Positions 1 to 9,984 of a DNA stretch of 64,000 nucleotides are shown here, piece by piece. Position numbers and translations under genes: made by a program. Where the stretch lies: NCBI RefSeq assembly GCF_005843925.1, contig NZ_VCBC01000011.1, positions 121,586-185,585 of the forward strand, read 5' to 3'. The stretch comes from Thalassotalea litorea. GTDB taxonomy: Bacteria > Pseudomonadota > Gammaproteobacteria > Enterobacterales > Alteromonadaceae. Under the pieces are notes generated by a model. It had not been told where the DNA came from, did no database searches, and worked only from the letters and a program-made list of their open reading frames with translations. The first letter of the stretch is position 1, and each line of letters starts with the position of its first letter.

Positions 1-1
1 C

Positions 2-412
2 GAATGTGAACAAACTCGATATGGATTTCAACGCCTGTTAAAAACAGGTGGCGTACAGCTGGTTCAGGCTGATTTAGCCTATTGTGGCGGTCCGAGTGAA
101 GCATTGAAAATCCGTGCCTTAGCTTCGGCGCAAGGGTTAAATATGATCCCCCATGTTTGGGGTACGCAATTGAATCTGGCAGCGGCCGTGCACTTTTTAG
201 CAACCGCTTATCCAGAGCCAGGTCGTGCGGAAGAAAAGAAATTATTGCTGGAATACGATCGCACTGAAAACCCATTAAGAGATCAACTCTACACGCGCAA
301 TATCAGCGTCGTTTCGGGTCAGGCAATCGTGCCATCAGAGCCCGGATTAGGTGTCCAGATTGATTTGGATATGTTGAAAGAATTTAACGTGAGTACGACA
401 GAAACATTATGA
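2..412 (+). CDS. Enolase-superfamily cycloisomerase, probably 3,6-anhydrogalactonate cycloisomerase (5' end cut off)
   Basis: Only the last 136 residues are in the window; the frame is open from base 2. The sequence is the C-terminal half of a mandelate racemase/muconate lactonizing-type barrel: an E-C-E start, a strand ending QADLAYCGGPSEALKI, and the PHVWGTQLNLAAAVHFLA segment with the catalytic-type His, followed by the family's closing capping segment with PSEPGLGVQID. Its stop overlaps the start of the next gene (ATGA), a dehydrogenase, so the two are probably co-translated. In carrageenan and agar degraders such a pair oxidises 3,6-anhydrogalactose to the aldonate and then isomerises it to 2-keto-3-deoxygalactonate. 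The carrageenase-like GH16 downstream points to the D-sugar. The exact substrate is inferred, and the metal-binding N-terminal half is not visible. Confidence 0.8.
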   Translation, partial: ECEQTRYGFQRLLKTGGVQLVQADLAYCGGPSEALKIRALASAQGLNMIPHVWGTQLNLAAAVHFLATAYPEPGRAEEKKLLLEYDRTENPLRDQLYTRNISVVSGQAIVPSEPGLGVQIDLDMLKEFNVSTTETL

Positions 413-1836
413 ACGCTCAATATAAAATGCTGATTGATGGTCAGCTAATCAGCAGCAAAGAAACCTTTGCAGTATTAAATCCGGCGACAGGTGAGGTGGT
501 AGCACATGCCCCTCAGGCTGAACCAGAGCACATTGAACAGGCTTTAGTTGCCGCAGATAAAGGTTTTGCATTATGGTCTTCAATGCCATTAAGTCAGCGA
601 GAAACGCTGATTTTGGCCTATGCCGACCTATTGGAAGCAAACAAAGAAGATATCATCAGCATTCTGATTTCAGAAACCGGTAAACCCTATGACAATGCGG
701 AATATGACTTTGGCATGCTGGTAACCTGTTTACGTTACTTTATTGAAGAAGCTAAGCGCATTGAACAACCGGTTATCCCTGATCCCGACGGTCGATTTTT
801 ACATTACATGCGTCGCCAGCCACTTGGTGTTGTGGTCGGTTATCTGGCCTGGAATTTTCCATTGCTCAATGTTGGCTATAAAATTGGTCCGGCATTGGCT
901 GCAGGTTGCTCAACCATTATCAAACCCTCTCAGGTCACGCCATTGGCAAGTCTGCGATGTGCCGAGATCGCGCTAGAGGCTGGGATCCCATCCGGCGTCA
1001 TCAATATGATTTCCAGCGATCAGTACAATGTTACCGATCCGCTATTAACCAGCGATAAAACCAAGTTGTTCACCATGATAGGTTCCACCAATGCCGGTGT
1101 GAACTGTATGAAGAACTCCCTGACTAACTTAAAGCATTTTTCCGTTGAACTTGGTGGTAACGCCCCGGTTGTTGTATACGACGATGCCGACTTAGACAAA
1201 GCAGTTCAGGATATCGTTGATTTGAAATTTGCTAACTCTGGTCAGGTTTGTGTATCTCCGAATCGCTGTTTTGTCCATGAGTCCGTTTACTTAGAGTTTT
1301 TAACTCGTGCGGGTAAACGTGCAGAAGAATTAACCCTGCAGGCGGGTCGCGGTGAAGGTCGCTTAATGGGTCCGATGATCAATGGCAAAGAGCGCGATCG
1401 CGTTATTGGTTTGATTGAACAGGCAGTATCCAATGGTGCCAAGGTAATTACCGGTGGCGACAAGCTTGCCGGTAACGGCTTTTACCTGCAACCGACCATT
1501 ATTGCTGACGTTGATTTAACCATGTCTGTGGTTCAGGAAGAGATTTTTGGTCCGGTGCTTGCGGTACTGCCATTTTCGGATAATGACGACATTCTTGCCA
1601 TTGCCAATGATAACGAGTTTGGTCTGGCGGCTTACGTCTATACCACAAACTTGCAACGCGGTTTGCAGGCTGCGGAAAAAATTCAGGCCGGCAGTGTTTG
1701 TATTAACGAAGCCCATTACTCGGTGCAGTTACCTCATGGCGGATTAAAACAATCAGGCGTTGGGAAAGACTGCTCGAAATACAGTTTAGAAGAATACATG
1801 ACGTTAAAACGCGTTTCTGTATTGGTGAATGAATAA
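409..1836 (+). CDS. NAD(P)-dependent aldehyde dehydrogenase, probably 3,6-anhydrogalactose dehydrogenase
   Basis: A full-length (475 aa) cytoplasmic aldehyde dehydrogenase with no signal peptide. Visible family residues are Asn149 in LAWNFP, the cofactor-loop Lys in IIKPSQ, the general base Glu247 in [10 protein letters not shown] and the catalytic Cys281 in [10 protein letters not shown]. It overlaps the cycloisomerase stop by 4 bases and the sulfatase start by 8 bases, so all three are probably one transcript. The neighbours suggest that it oxidises 3,6-anhydrogalactose released from carrageenan oligosaccharides to 3,6-anhydrogalactonate. Aldehyde dehydrogenases are too similar for substrate to be read from motifs, and a succinate-semialdehyde or glycolaldehyde enzyme would look alike; the call rests on the neighbouring cycloisomerase. 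Confidence 0.85.
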   Translation: MNAQYKMLIDGQLISSKETFAVLNPATGEVVAHAPQAEPEHIEQALVAADKGFALWSSMPLSQRETLILAYADLLEANKEDIISILISETGKPYDNAEYDFGMLVTCLRYFIEEAKRIEQPVIPDPDGRFLHYMRRQPLGVVVGYLAWNFPLLNVGYKIGPALAAGCSTIIKPSQVTPLASLRCAEIALEAGIPSGVINMISSDQYNVTDPLLTSDKTKLFTMIGSTNAGVNCMKNSLTNLKHFSVELGGNAPVVVYDDADLDKAVQDIVDLKFANSGQVCVSPNRCFVHESVYLEFLTRAGKRAEELTLQAGRGEGRLMGPMINGKERDRVIGLIEQAVSNGAKVITGGDKLAGNGFYLQPTIIADVDLTMSVVQEEIFGPVLAVLPFSDNDDILAIANDNEFGLAAYVYTTNLQRGLQAAEKIQAGSVCINEAHYSVQLPHGGLKQSGVGKDCSKYSLEEYMTLKRVSVLVNE

Positions 1837-3271
1837 TATGAAGAAGTTAATTTTACTCATTTTGGCGGTATTGCCGTTGACGTTGCAGGCAGCAACTGAG
1901 CAAGAACAACAGCAACAACCAAATATCATTTTATTGCTGGCAGATGACGCTGGTTATGGCGATTTTGGTTTTCACGGCAGCAAAGAATTTAAAACGCCGC
2001 GTTTGGATGAGCTAGCTGAACAAAGTGTGCTGTTTGAACAAGCCTATGTTACCGACCCAACTTGTGGCCCTTCACGTGCCGGCCTGATGACAGGTATGTA
2101 TCAGCAGCGTTTTGGCTTTGAAGAAAACAATGTGCCGGGCTACATGAGTCCGAACTCGGCGGCAGATAACAACGATATGGGGATCCCGGTTGATAAGAAA
2201 ACCATGGGCGATTATCTCAAGTCTCAAGGGTATGCCACCGCATTTTACGGTAAATGGCATCTGGGCGGTGCTGATAAATTTCATCCGCTAAAGCGTGGAT
2301 TTGATGAGTTTTATGGTTTCAGGGGTGGTGCTCGCAGTTATTTCTCGTATTCAAAAGCGCCACCTAGTCCGCTGGACTGGATGGAGCGTAATTTTAAAGT
2401 GATGGGCGAACACGAAGGCTATCTGACTGATGTGTTGGCCGATGAAACCATTGATTTTATTGAGCGCAATGCTCAAAAGAAAACGCCATTTTTTGCCTTT
2501 GTTTCATTCAACGCGGTACACACGCCAATGGATGCAACCCAAGAAGATCTGGACAAATTCCCTGAATTAACCGGCGAGCGTAAAACCTTAGCGGCGATGA
2601 CCTTAGCGTTGGATCGAGCCACTGGGAAAATCCTCGACAAACTGCAAGAGCTTGGCCTTGAAGAAAACACCATTGTGGTTTTTACCAATGATAATGGTGG
2701 TCCCAGTGATCGCAATGCATCAAGCAACTGGCCTCTAAGTGGTACTAAATCAAATCATTTAGAAGGCGGCTTACGCGTACCGTTTCTGATGAAATGGCCT
2801 GCACATATACAAGCCGGTAGCAAATACCGTTATCCAATTAGCCAAATGGACCTGTTACCCACATTTTATGCTGCCGCGAACGGTGATGCGGATCAGTTAA
2901 CTGACATCGATGGCGTTGATCTTGTGCCTTTCTTAACCGAAGACACGCAAGAACGTCCACATGAAGTGCTTTTTTGGAAAAAAGACGTACGTGGCACCAT
3001 TCGCGTTGGCGATTGGAAATTGATGCGCTTTCCCGATCGACCAGCGCAACTTTATAACATCAGCGAAGACTTAAAAGAACAATACGACCTGGCGGCGGAG
3101 CATCCGGAAAAGGTTCGGGATATGTTTAAGCAGCTATTTGCCTGGGAGTCGAAACTTGAACGACCGCGTTGGCTGTTAAAAAGACAATTTGAAAATTACG
3201 ACATTGAGCGAATGGATATGTACCACCTAAAACCGGTGGAAGGCAGCAAGCGCTCAAATAAAGTGAAATAA
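1829..3271 (+). CDS. Exported S1-family sulfatase (carrageenan-type)
   Basis: A 480-residue formylglycine-dependent sulfatase. A signal peptide ([18 protein letters not shown]) is followed by the metal-binding start [14 protein letters not shown]. The CGPSR motif at Cys79 is the C-x-P-S-R signature in which Cys becomes formylglycine, and GKWHLGG holds the conserved active-site Lys and His; a later [12 protein letters not shown] segment supplies the second metal ligands. It should remove ester sulfate from galactan oligosaccharides in the periplasm. A second ATG at 1838 gives MKKLI and avoids most of the overlap with the dehydrogenase stop; it may be the true start. No sulfatase-maturating enzyme lies in this window, so it must be encoded elsewhere. 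The position of sulfate attacked (for example galactose 4-sulfate) cannot be told from the motif. Confidence 0.92.
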   Translation: MNNMKKLILLILAVLPLTLQAATEQEQQQQPNIILLLADDAGYGDFGFHGSKEFKTPRLDELAEQSVLFEQAYVTDPTCGPSRAGLMTGMYQQRFGFEENNVPGYMSPNSAADNNDMGIPVDKKTMGDYLKSQGYATAFYGKWHLGGADKFHPLKRGFDEFYGFRGGARSYFSYSKAPPSPLDWMERNFKVMGEHEGYLTDVLADETIDFIERNAQKKTPFFAFVSFNAVHTPMDATQEDLDKFPELTGERKTLAAMTLALDRATGKILDKLQELGLEENTIVVFTNDNGGPSDRNASSNWPLSGTKSNHLEGGLRVPFLMKWPAHIQAGSKYRYPISQMDLLPTFYAAANGDADQLTDIDGVDLVPFLTEDTQERPHEVLFWKKDVRGTIRVGDWKLMRFPDRPAQLYNISEDLKEQYDLAAEHPEKVRDMFKQLFAWESKLERPRWLLKRQFENYDIERMDMYHLKPVEGSKRSNKVK

Positions 3272-3419
3272 CAGAAAGTTAAAACATAAAACCAAGCGAA
3301 AATGGGAGTCTGGGAGTACACCCGATGTTGTTAACTCAATAATGCATGTCTTTATTGGATTAACTGGTGTAAATCAGAGCCTTTTTCTTAAAAAATAATG
3401 ACAACAAGAGGAGAGGGGA

Positions 3420-6400
3420 ATGAGACACAATTTTAAGGTTTCGGCAATTACCGCCGCAATCATTGCGTCTTTGATGGCACAGCAAGCTGTAGCTCAAGAG
3501 CAGCAGCAAGCTTCGGCTGAAGAAGCTGTTGAACGTCCGGAAACGGAAAGTAGCGAAATTGAAGTTATTGAAGTTACTGGCTTTAAGGGCAGCTTAAGAA
3601 AAGCGATCAACGCCAAAAAATTTAACGACAGCGTCAGTGATTCAATTCACGCCGAAGATGTCGGTAAATCAACCGATAAAAACATTGCCGATGCGTTATC
3701 TCGTGTAACGGGCGTTAGTGTTATTGAAGAAGGTGGTGAAGGCGCACGAATTTCAATTCGTGGTACCAATCCGGATATGAACCAGATTTCCATGAATGGT
3801 GTCTCGCTAACCAGTGGTCTTTCAGGTGATCAGGCAAACGCTGAATCTACTCAAAGTGTCGATCTAAGCTCGTTCTCATCCGATATACTCTCCTCCATTG
3901 ATGTTATCAAAACATCGTCAGCAGACCAGGAAGAAGGTTCACTAGGTGCAACGGTTGTTCTGCGAACCGTTAAACCATTGCAGTTGAATGAAAGTCGAAA
4001 ATCATTGAGCGTTGAAGCGCGTTACAATGATTTTTCTGATAAGTATGATGGCTCCATTGTTGGTAGTTTTGCCGATAAATTTATGGACGATACGTTAGGT
4101 TTCATCATTACTGCGACGAAAGACAGACAAGAGACCAGACAAGACCGTTTAAACTCAACCTATATTGAATCTGCATTGGAAATCGTTGATTTAGACGCTA
4201 GTAGCGGCCGTACTGCAACCGATGCGGCAACAGGTAAGCCGATTCGGGTATTGGGTTACCAACGCAATGATGATGGCAGCTATGTTCTTGATGAAGCTGG
4301 CAATAAGATCCTGAATCCAATCGAGAGTCTATTAAACTATGATCCGGAAACACAAGCGTTAGTAGAAGGCGATCTTTATGTAACTGCCCGCGATTTTACA
4401 GATGTTTCTATTTCTACCAACACCCGTGATCGAATGACAATTTCATCAGGGATTGAATGGCAACCATTGGATAGCACCAATATTCAGCTAGATATCACCC
4501 ATACTCAGCAAAATGTAGAAACGGATTATCACAATTTCCGTTTAAATTTCGCACCCGTGGTGTCGTTAAGCCCAGAAGACCCGGTTACCGAATGGAATCA
4601 GGTTGATCTCGATAGCAACACTTTGGTGAGTTCTTATTCCCGTCAGGCCAGTGGTTTCTTTAACCGCACCCAGGGTGAACGCGATTTAACCACCGATGTG
4701 GTCTCGCTTGCCATTGAACACGATTTTTCCGACTCGCTCACTATGAGTGTTCTTGCCGGTTACTCTAACACCTTAGATGAAACCATTAAGCATATTGGTT
4801 TGTCTACGGCGACCTGGGGAACAACTGGCGCTGGTATTTTAGATAATATGCCTGCGGATATTATTGAACCTATTGGTTATGATTGTAGCCAAGGTCAGGA
4901 ATGTTCATTCAGTATGGGTCAGACCCCAGCAGTTTTTGACCCTTATGATGGTAGTGTAACTTCGGTAACAAGCCGTTTTAACCCGTTTGATCTGCGTGCA
5001 AACCATTTAGGCTCTCTGAACTTCCGTGATAACGAACAGACCGATAATAACGTTTCACTGCGTGTTGATTTTGATTGGGAAATCGACAAGTTTGGTATTA
5101 CTTCCCTCGAGTTTGGTGGTAAATACTCTGAGCGTGAAAAAGACGTTTATACCCAAAATGAAACGGTGAATACCGGTACGGCGTTAATTGATAACTCCAA
5201 CCCGAATGTGTCCTATGAAACCGTGGGCATGCAGTCTATCGGGGTGCTCGATATGATGTCAGGTGAAGCCTTCCCATATGATAATTTCGGGGAAGGTATT
5301 GTGAGCGATACAAGTGCTGCATTCTGGGGGGGCTGGCCTATGCTTGATGCATACAAAGCCGTTGAAGAGTTTTCTGGTCGAGATGCTGGCACCGTAGGCG
5401 TAAGTGAAAATACCCAGGGTACACGAAATATTCAAACCGATACCATCGCCGCTTATGCAAAACTTAATTTTGAATTACTTGATGGACGTCTAACCGGTAA
5501 TGTCGGTTTGCGCTACGTCAAAGATGATAACCGCTCTGAAGGTGTAGGTGGTATTAACTATTACCGCGCACCACATATGCTGGACCCATATAACCTGCTA
5601 ATTGAGCGTCGTCTTGGCGATATTGAAGGTTCACCGCAGTGTCCAGAAGCGATTCGAGGTGTTGACCCTATCAGTGGTAATGCTGACACTCGCTGGGCTC
5701 CAGCCAATGAAGATCAGTTAACCGGTTGTTGGGACTGGGCATTGACCCATGGTTATGATTACACCAACGATGCTACCACGCCATATGTGAACGGAAACTG
5801 GGTATTACCAGGTGGTATGGATACCAACCGTTTGGTCTATATCGATTACACCGGTGATACACCACAGCTCGTGCGTATGGATGGTTTGCCCAATCAAATT
5901 ACCGATGTAAATGGCAATTTAGTGGCGGCATCTGGCCGTAACCATATGGGCTTTAGTAACCAGGGTGAAATCTGGCCGTATCTGGATCGCTCAACCTCGT
6001 TTGTCGGTCCTAATGGTAATCAAGACAACTCGTCTCGTCGTGAAGCGCCGGTCAAAGGTGCAGCAACGCATGAGTATTTGTTACCTAGCTTGAATCTAAA
6101 CTATGCCATTAATGATGAAATGATTGGTCGATTCGCGGTTTCTAAAACCATGACCAGACCTCGATTCGATTCATTAAACCCTGCATTAAGTATTAGCGAA
6201 AACGTTTGGGATGATACGGCCAACGGCTTCTCTGGTAATGCTAATCTCGAAGCATTGGAATCGAAAAACCTTGATGTGTCCTGGGAATGGTATTTTGACG
6301 AATCAGGCATGGTATCTCTTGCGTTTTTCCATAAGGATATCAAAAAGATTGAGCGTGAGATCACCACACCTTTCCACTATAAAGATGTTCGAACTCAGTA

Positions 6401-7109
6401 TGAGTTAGCTGATGCCGACTTGTTATTGGATTACGATGCCAACCGTATGCCTGGTGGTGCTGATCAATGTATGCCGCACCGCTATGTTGCTGGTTTCTCT
6501 TCGACAAATTGGGAAATCGAATGTCATACCGCCAATATTGATACCATTAAAAATGGTGTAGGCGCGCAAATTACTGGCTTAGAGTTTGGTTACACCCAGA
6601 ACTATGACATGTTGCCGGGCGTACTTTCTGGTCTAGGTATGAGCTTCAACTACACCTATCAGGAATCGGAAAATGAGGTCGAAGAAATTGGAACTACAGG
6701 GTATTACACTCAGCCGTTACCAATGGAATTCACACCTGAACATTCCGCCAACACCACAGTATTCTATGAAAAATATGGCTTGATGTTGCGTCTTGCGCAC
6801 CGCTTTAGTAGCGAGCAACTTGTCGATGATGGCATCTATGGTGGTGCAATTTGGCAAGATTCGACGAGCCGTTTAGATTTCAGTTCTAGTTATGCCATTA
6901 ACCAATACCTAAGTATTACATTCCAGGCGACCAACCTGACGGATGATGTTCGACGTGATTTTTACACCGCGTACGATAAGCGTAATACCTCGGATGAGGT
7001 TGTTCTTGATGATGGTAACTATTTCGATGGCGGCGTAACGTCAGACCGGACAGTAGCCGTATATAACAACGGCCGTCACTTCCGTTTGGGTGTCAGAGCC
7101 GTATTCTAG
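3420..7109 (+). CDS. TonB-dependent outer-membrane receptor for algal oligosaccharides
   Basis: A 1229-residue receptor. The signal peptide ends at AQQAVAQ, then an acidic linker carries the EVIEVTGF segment typical of this receptor group. A plug domain follows (DALSRVTGVSVIEEGGEGARISIRG, roughly residues 85-190), then a long beta-barrel ending in the aromatic terminus FRLGVRAVF. The length and the plug type match the large TonB-dependent receptors that import carbohydrates in Alteromonadales. A strong purine-rich ribosome site (GAGGAGAGGGG) stands just before the ATG. It lies 148 bases after the sulfatase and is followed by a GC-rich hairpin and a glycan-binding-type lipoprotein, the usual receptor/binding-protein pair of such loci. 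No separate starch-utilisation-type SusD is present, as expected in a gammaproteobacterium. Confidence 0.93.
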   Translation: MRHNFKVSAITAAIIASLMAQQAVAQEQQQASAEEAVERPETESSEIEVIEVTGFKGSLRKAINAKKFNDSVSDSIHAEDVGKSTDKNIADALSRVTGVSVIEEGGEGARISIRGTNPDMNQISMNGVSLTSGLSGDQANAESTQSVDLSSFSSDILSSIDVIKTSSADQEEGSLGATVVLRTVKPLQLNESRKSLSVEARYNDFSDKYDGSIVGSFADKFMDDTLGFIITATKDRQETRQDRLNSTYIESALEIVDLDASSGRTATDAATGKPIRVLGYQRNDDGSYVLDEAGNKILNPIESLLNYDPETQALVEGDLYVTARDFTDVSISTNTRDRMTISSGIEWQPLDSTNIQLDITHTQQNVETDYHNFRLNFAPVVSLSPEDPVTEWNQVDLDSNTLVSSYSRQASGFFNRTQGERDLTTDVVSLAIEHDFSDSLTMSVLAGYSNTLDETIKHIGLSTATWGTTGAGILDNMPADIIEPIGYDCSQGQECSFSMGQTPAVFDPYDGSVTSVTSRFNPFDLRANHLGSLNFRDNEQTDNNVSLRVDFDWEIDKFGITSLEFGGKYSEREKDVYTQNETVNTGTALIDNSNPNVSYETVGMQSIGVLDMMSGEAFPYDNFGEGIVSDTSAAFWGGWPMLDAYKAVEEFSGRDAGTVGVSENTQGTRNIQTDTIAAYAKLNFELLDGRLTGNVGLRYVKDDNRSEGVGGINYYRAPHMLDPYNLLIERRLGDIEGSPQCPEAIRGVDPISGNADTRWAPANEDQLTGCWDWALTHGYDYTNDATTPYVNGNWVLPGGMDTNRLVYIDYTGDTPQLVRMDGLPNQITDVNGNLVAASGRNHMGFSNQGEIWPYLDRSTSFVGPNGNQDNSSRREAPVKGAATHEYLLPSLNLNYAINDEMIGRFAVSKTMTRPRFDSLNPALSISENVWDDTANGFSGNANLEALESKNLDVSWEWYFDESGMVSLAFFHKDIKKIEREITTPFHYKDVRTQYELADADLLLDYDANRMPGGADQCMPHRYVAGFSSTNWEIECHTANIDTIKNGVGAQITGLEFGYTQNYDMLPGVLSGLGMSFNYTYQESENEVEEIGTTGYYTQPLPMEFTPEHSANTTVFYEKYGLMLRLAHRFSSEQLVDDGIYGGAIWQDSTSRLDFSSSYAINQYLSITFQATNLTDDVRRDFYTAYDKRNTSDEVVLDDGNYFDGGVTSDRTVAVYNNGRHFRLGVRAVF

Positions 7110-7141
7110 ACAAAACTAAAAACCTTAGAACAAGAAATATA

Positions 7142-7167
7142 CCCGAGCTGTTATTGTGCGGCTCGGG
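7142..7167 (+). terminator. GC-rich hairpin between receptor and lipoprotein genes
   Basis: CCCGAGC (7142-7148) pairs with GCTCGGG (7161-7167) around a 12-base loop. It is followed by GTAAAAAATT, not a full T-tract. It could be an mRNA-stabilising stem or a leaky terminator setting lower expression of the downstream lipoprotein than of the receptor. Confidence 0.55.
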
Positions 7168-7188
7168 GTAAAAAATTGGAGACGTAAG

Positions 7189-8946
7189 ATGAAAACACAC
7201 TTACTGAAAAAACTAACGACAGTTTCAGCGCTAAGCCTAGCTATAGCCGCTTGTGGTGTCGAAGAAGGCAAAGATTACGAATTTAATTCCAAATTTCCGG
7301 TAACCTTCAGCGAAGAGCCATTTGTGGTTGAAACCGATGAAATGGAAGGCACACTGGAAATTGATTTATTACAAGGTGCTATGGTTGATGGCCAGCCGCT
7401 AACGGCAACGTCTGATGGCTTAGTACTGACCCGTGAGTTTCTGTTTGAAGCGACACATCCATCATTTATTACCCCGCAGATACCGGGCCTTGGTCAAAAT
7501 CAATACATTTCACCGTTTTCAGTCTCTGAAGATGGTACCAAGTTATTGGTAAATACCGATCAATTCGATGAGGCATTACGACTATGTGATGACACCGATG
7601 TACGTGGTGCTACCGATGCTGACGGTAATCCAACCGGCGATGGCTACCTGGATTTCCCAAAAACCGTTACCTATAACATTTCCTACATTGTTGATAATGG
7701 TTATGAATACCCAGCACAAGAATCCGGTGAAAAACGTAATCTAACCTTTACCATTAATGCCATCAGTGACCCGGTTACTGGTGTTCAGGCTTTTGATATT
7801 GAATTGGCGGCAGGCGAAACCAAGCAGGCTTTGACGGCAACGTTGCCAGCTTACGCGTGTAATTCCAATCTGACGTATTCCACTCAGGATATTACCGTCG
7901 CTTCCGTAGACGATATGGGACTTATCACTGGTGAAGGGCGCGGTGAAACAACAATAACCGCATACAGTGAAGAGAATCCTAACTTGTCTGCAACGGCAAA
8001 TGTAACGGTAACAGCAGGTTTTTACTTAAGTGTGGCAAACCAGGATTTCAATGAACTAGGCGCGCCATTAGGTACTAAGAACGTACCAACTTGTTCCGCA
8101 ATTGGTATTGAAGTGGAACCAACCATTGTGAATGACGAGTTAATGGGTGATTACACCTATGACTGGACGGTTGATGCTGGCAATGCGGTTTACCTGAGTG
8201 AAGAAGACACGGGTGGATTCGGTAAAACTGGAAGCTTTACCAACAATCTTGGTACCGGCGATATGGCGACGATCACTGTAGGTTACAAAACCGGTTATAC
8301 CGGAGCTACCGAAGGTGAAGACGTGAAGAGCCAAACGGTTGAAGTCACCGCGCAACGCAACTATGCCTGTGATCCTGAGCCAAATGCGGATGGTACGACA
8401 TTCTATGTATCAGATTTAGGTCTCAATGGTGGTGGCTGGGGTCCTTCAGCGGTACATGTTGCTGGCGGCTTTGATGGCATGGCATTACAGATTACTTCGA
8501 ATGGCGATGCCAATGGAGTACTCAATGTCGTGCAACAACAGTGGAACCAGGTATTTAACTACCATGCAGCGACCTATGGTCGTGGTGAAGCTTCTGTTGG
8601 TCGTACCTTTAAGTTCTCCGTTTGGGCTAAGTTGAATCAACTACCTGCAGATGGCGAAGACGTTAAGCTTGAGCATACCCTGTTACCTTGGTTATGTAAT
8701 GGTTGTGACGGTTTGGCTGGCTTTGACCCGCGTCGTGCGATAGCGGGTACTGTGACGGCAACTTTAAAACCGACTACCGACTGGCAGCTGGTTGAATTTA
8801 CTAACCCATTATCGGGGAATGGTGAGTGGACTGTACCGGATCACTGGAATGTTTCTACTGCGGTATTTATGTTCTGGGATGTATACGGTTTAGGCAATGC
8901 TGAATCCATTTTGCTTGATAACTACGGCATCGTAGAAGTTAAGTAG
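7189..8946 (+). CDS. Ig-like lipoprotein, probable surface glycan-binding protein
   Basis: A 585-residue lipoprotein. The lipobox is ALSLAIAAC with Cys at about residue 22. A BIG2-type Ig-like domain follows near residues 195-280 (the ITVASVDDMGLITGEGRGETTITAY pattern), then a PKD-like stretch near 290-390. The C-terminal ~190 residues are aromatic-rich and end in ILLDNYGIVEVK, the pattern of a jelly-roll carbohydrate-binding domain with a closing YIDDI-like strand. The start at 7189 is chosen over an upstream in-frame codon because GGAG lies 7 bases before it and the signal peptide begins there. It follows the TonB-dependent receptor directly and has its own terminator, so it probably presents galactan chains to the receptor or to the GH16 enzymes. 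No catalytic motif is seen. Confidence 0.75.
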   Translation: MKTHLLKKLTTVSALSLAIAACGVEEGKDYEFNSKFPVTFSEEPFVVETDEMEGTLEIDLLQGAMVDGQPLTATSDGLVLTREFLFEATHPSFITPQIPGLGQNQYISPFSVSEDGTKLLVNTDQFDEALRLCDDTDVRGATDADGNPTGDGYLDFPKTVTYNISYIVDNGYEYPAQESGEKRNLTFTINAISDPVTGVQAFDIELAAGETKQALTATLPAYACNSNLTYSTQDITVASVDDMGLITGEGRGETTITAYSEENPNLSATANVTVTAGFYLSVANQDFNELGAPLGTKNVPTCSAIGIEVEPTIVNDELMGDYTYDWTVDAGNAVYLSEEDTGGFGKTGSFTNNLGTGDMATITVGYKTGYTGATEGEDVKSQTVEVTAQRNYACDPEPNADGTTFYVSDLGLNGGGWGPSAVHVAGGFDGMALQITSNGDANGVLNVVQQQWNQVFNYHAATYGRGEASVGRTFKFSVWAKLNQLPADGEDVKLEHTLLPWLCNGCDGLAGFDPRRAIAGTVTATLKPTTDWQLVEFTNPLSGNGEWTVPDHWNVSTAVFMFWDVYGLGNAESILLDNYGIVEVK

Positions 8947-8958
8947 CGTTACTGATTG

Positions 8959-8985
8959 AAGCCGCACACGTTGCGGCTTTTTTCC
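8959..8985 (+). terminator. Rho-independent terminator after the lipoprotein gene
   Basis: AAGCCGCA (8959-8966) pairs with TGCGGCTT (8972-8979) around CACGT and runs into TTTTTT. It separates the receptor/lipoprotein unit from the GH16 genes, although GH16 translation starts only about 20 bases later, so read-through or an internal promoter is likely. Confidence 0.85.
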
Positions 8986-9004
8986 CTTCATTTTGGATAT
9001 TCTT

Positions 9005-9982
9005 ATGAAACAAACAACTTCCTCACTTGTCGGCTTGCTTTGTCTGACACTTATGGCCTGCAGCAGTGAACCATCTACTGATGACGGTGCGTCTCTGACT
9101 TATCAACCCGTATTGCCTGCGCAATTATCAGAACAATGGCAACTGGTTAATTCTCTATCCGATGAATTTGATAATCGTGATATTGATGCGAACAAATGGA
9201 ATAAAGATCCTGCGGATTGGGGGCCTTGGTCTTGGGAACCGGATAATGTCTGGCAACAAGATGGCTTGTTAAATATTCAAATTGATTACTCTGAGCATAC
9301 GGCAAAACGATGGAACAAGAATCGTCGTAAAGTCGATGTAGATCTATTTTATACCTCTGGCATCATCAGAAGCTATGGCTATCAAACTTATGGGTATTAC
9401 GAAGCGCGTATTAAAGGCGTGCCCACGTTCCCAGGTTCGAGTCCGGCATTTTGGATTTACAGTTTGAATGATGAAGTTGCAAAGATGGGCCTTAAGGGCA
9501 CCAAAGAAGGCGAGCCGACCTATTCGGAAGTCGATATCGTCGAGTTGCAACAGTCTGAGTGGATTGAAGGGACATATCAAAAATATGATGGTCCGGAAGT
9601 TATCGATATGAACTTACACACCCGTATTATCGAGAACGGTAAGGAAGTGTGGAAAAGGCCAGGTAAATTCCCTGAACTAACGAAAAATAAAATACATGCC
9701 GATTTCGATGTTCGTGATGATTTTCACGTTTACGGCGCCGAAGTCAGCGAAGATAAAATTACCTGGTATTTAGATGGCAAAAAAGTCGCTGAAAAACCGA
9801 ATTTATATTGGCACCTGCCAATGCATGTGACGCTGTCATTAGGGTTAAGGTTTCCCCAGGTTAGCTATCGAGATTGCCCACAAAACCTGAACCGTTGTCA
9901 GGTACCTGAAGCGGCAACGGCAGACGGTTATCCAAGTGCTATGCAAGTCGACTGGGTCCGAGTGTACAAGAAGAAACCATAA
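9005..9982 (+). CDS. GH16 lipoprotein, kappa-carrageenase-like (GH16_17 type)
   Basis: A 325-residue lipoprotein: MKQTTSS start, lipobox CLTLMAC with Cys19, then one GH16 beta-jelly-roll domain to the C-terminus. The catalytic ExDxxE motif is E175-V-D177-I-V-E180. Segments such as YTSGIIRSYGYQTYGYYEAR, TFPGSSPAFWIYS, DDFHVYGAEVSEDKITWY and MQVDWVRVYKK match what I recall of kappa-carrageenase from Pseudoalteromonas rather than the agarase pattern. It should cleave beta-1,4 links of kappa- or hybrid beta/kappa-carrageenan at the cell surface. The C-terminal Ig-like and sorting domains of the secreted kappa-carrageenase are missing; lipid anchoring replaces them. The next GH16 starts 2 bases after its stop. 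A furcellaranase specificity is a real alternative. Confidence 0.88.
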   Translation: MKQTTSSLVGLLCLTLMACSSEPSTDDGASLTYQPVLPAQLSEQWQLVNSLSDEFDNRDIDANKWNKDPADWGPWSWEPDNVWQQDGLLNIQIDYSEHTAKRWNKNRRKVDVDLFYTSGIIRSYGYQTYGYYEARIKGVPTFPGSSPAFWIYSLNDEVAKMGLKGTKEGEPTYSEVDIVELQQSEWIEGTYQKYDGPEVIDMNLHTRIIENGKEVWKRPGKFPELTKNKIHADFDVRDDFHVYGAEVSEDKITWYLDGKKVAEKPNLYWHLPMHVTLSLGLRFPQVSYRDCPQNLNRCQVPEAATADGYPSAMQVDWVRVYKKKP

Positions 9983-9984
9983 CG

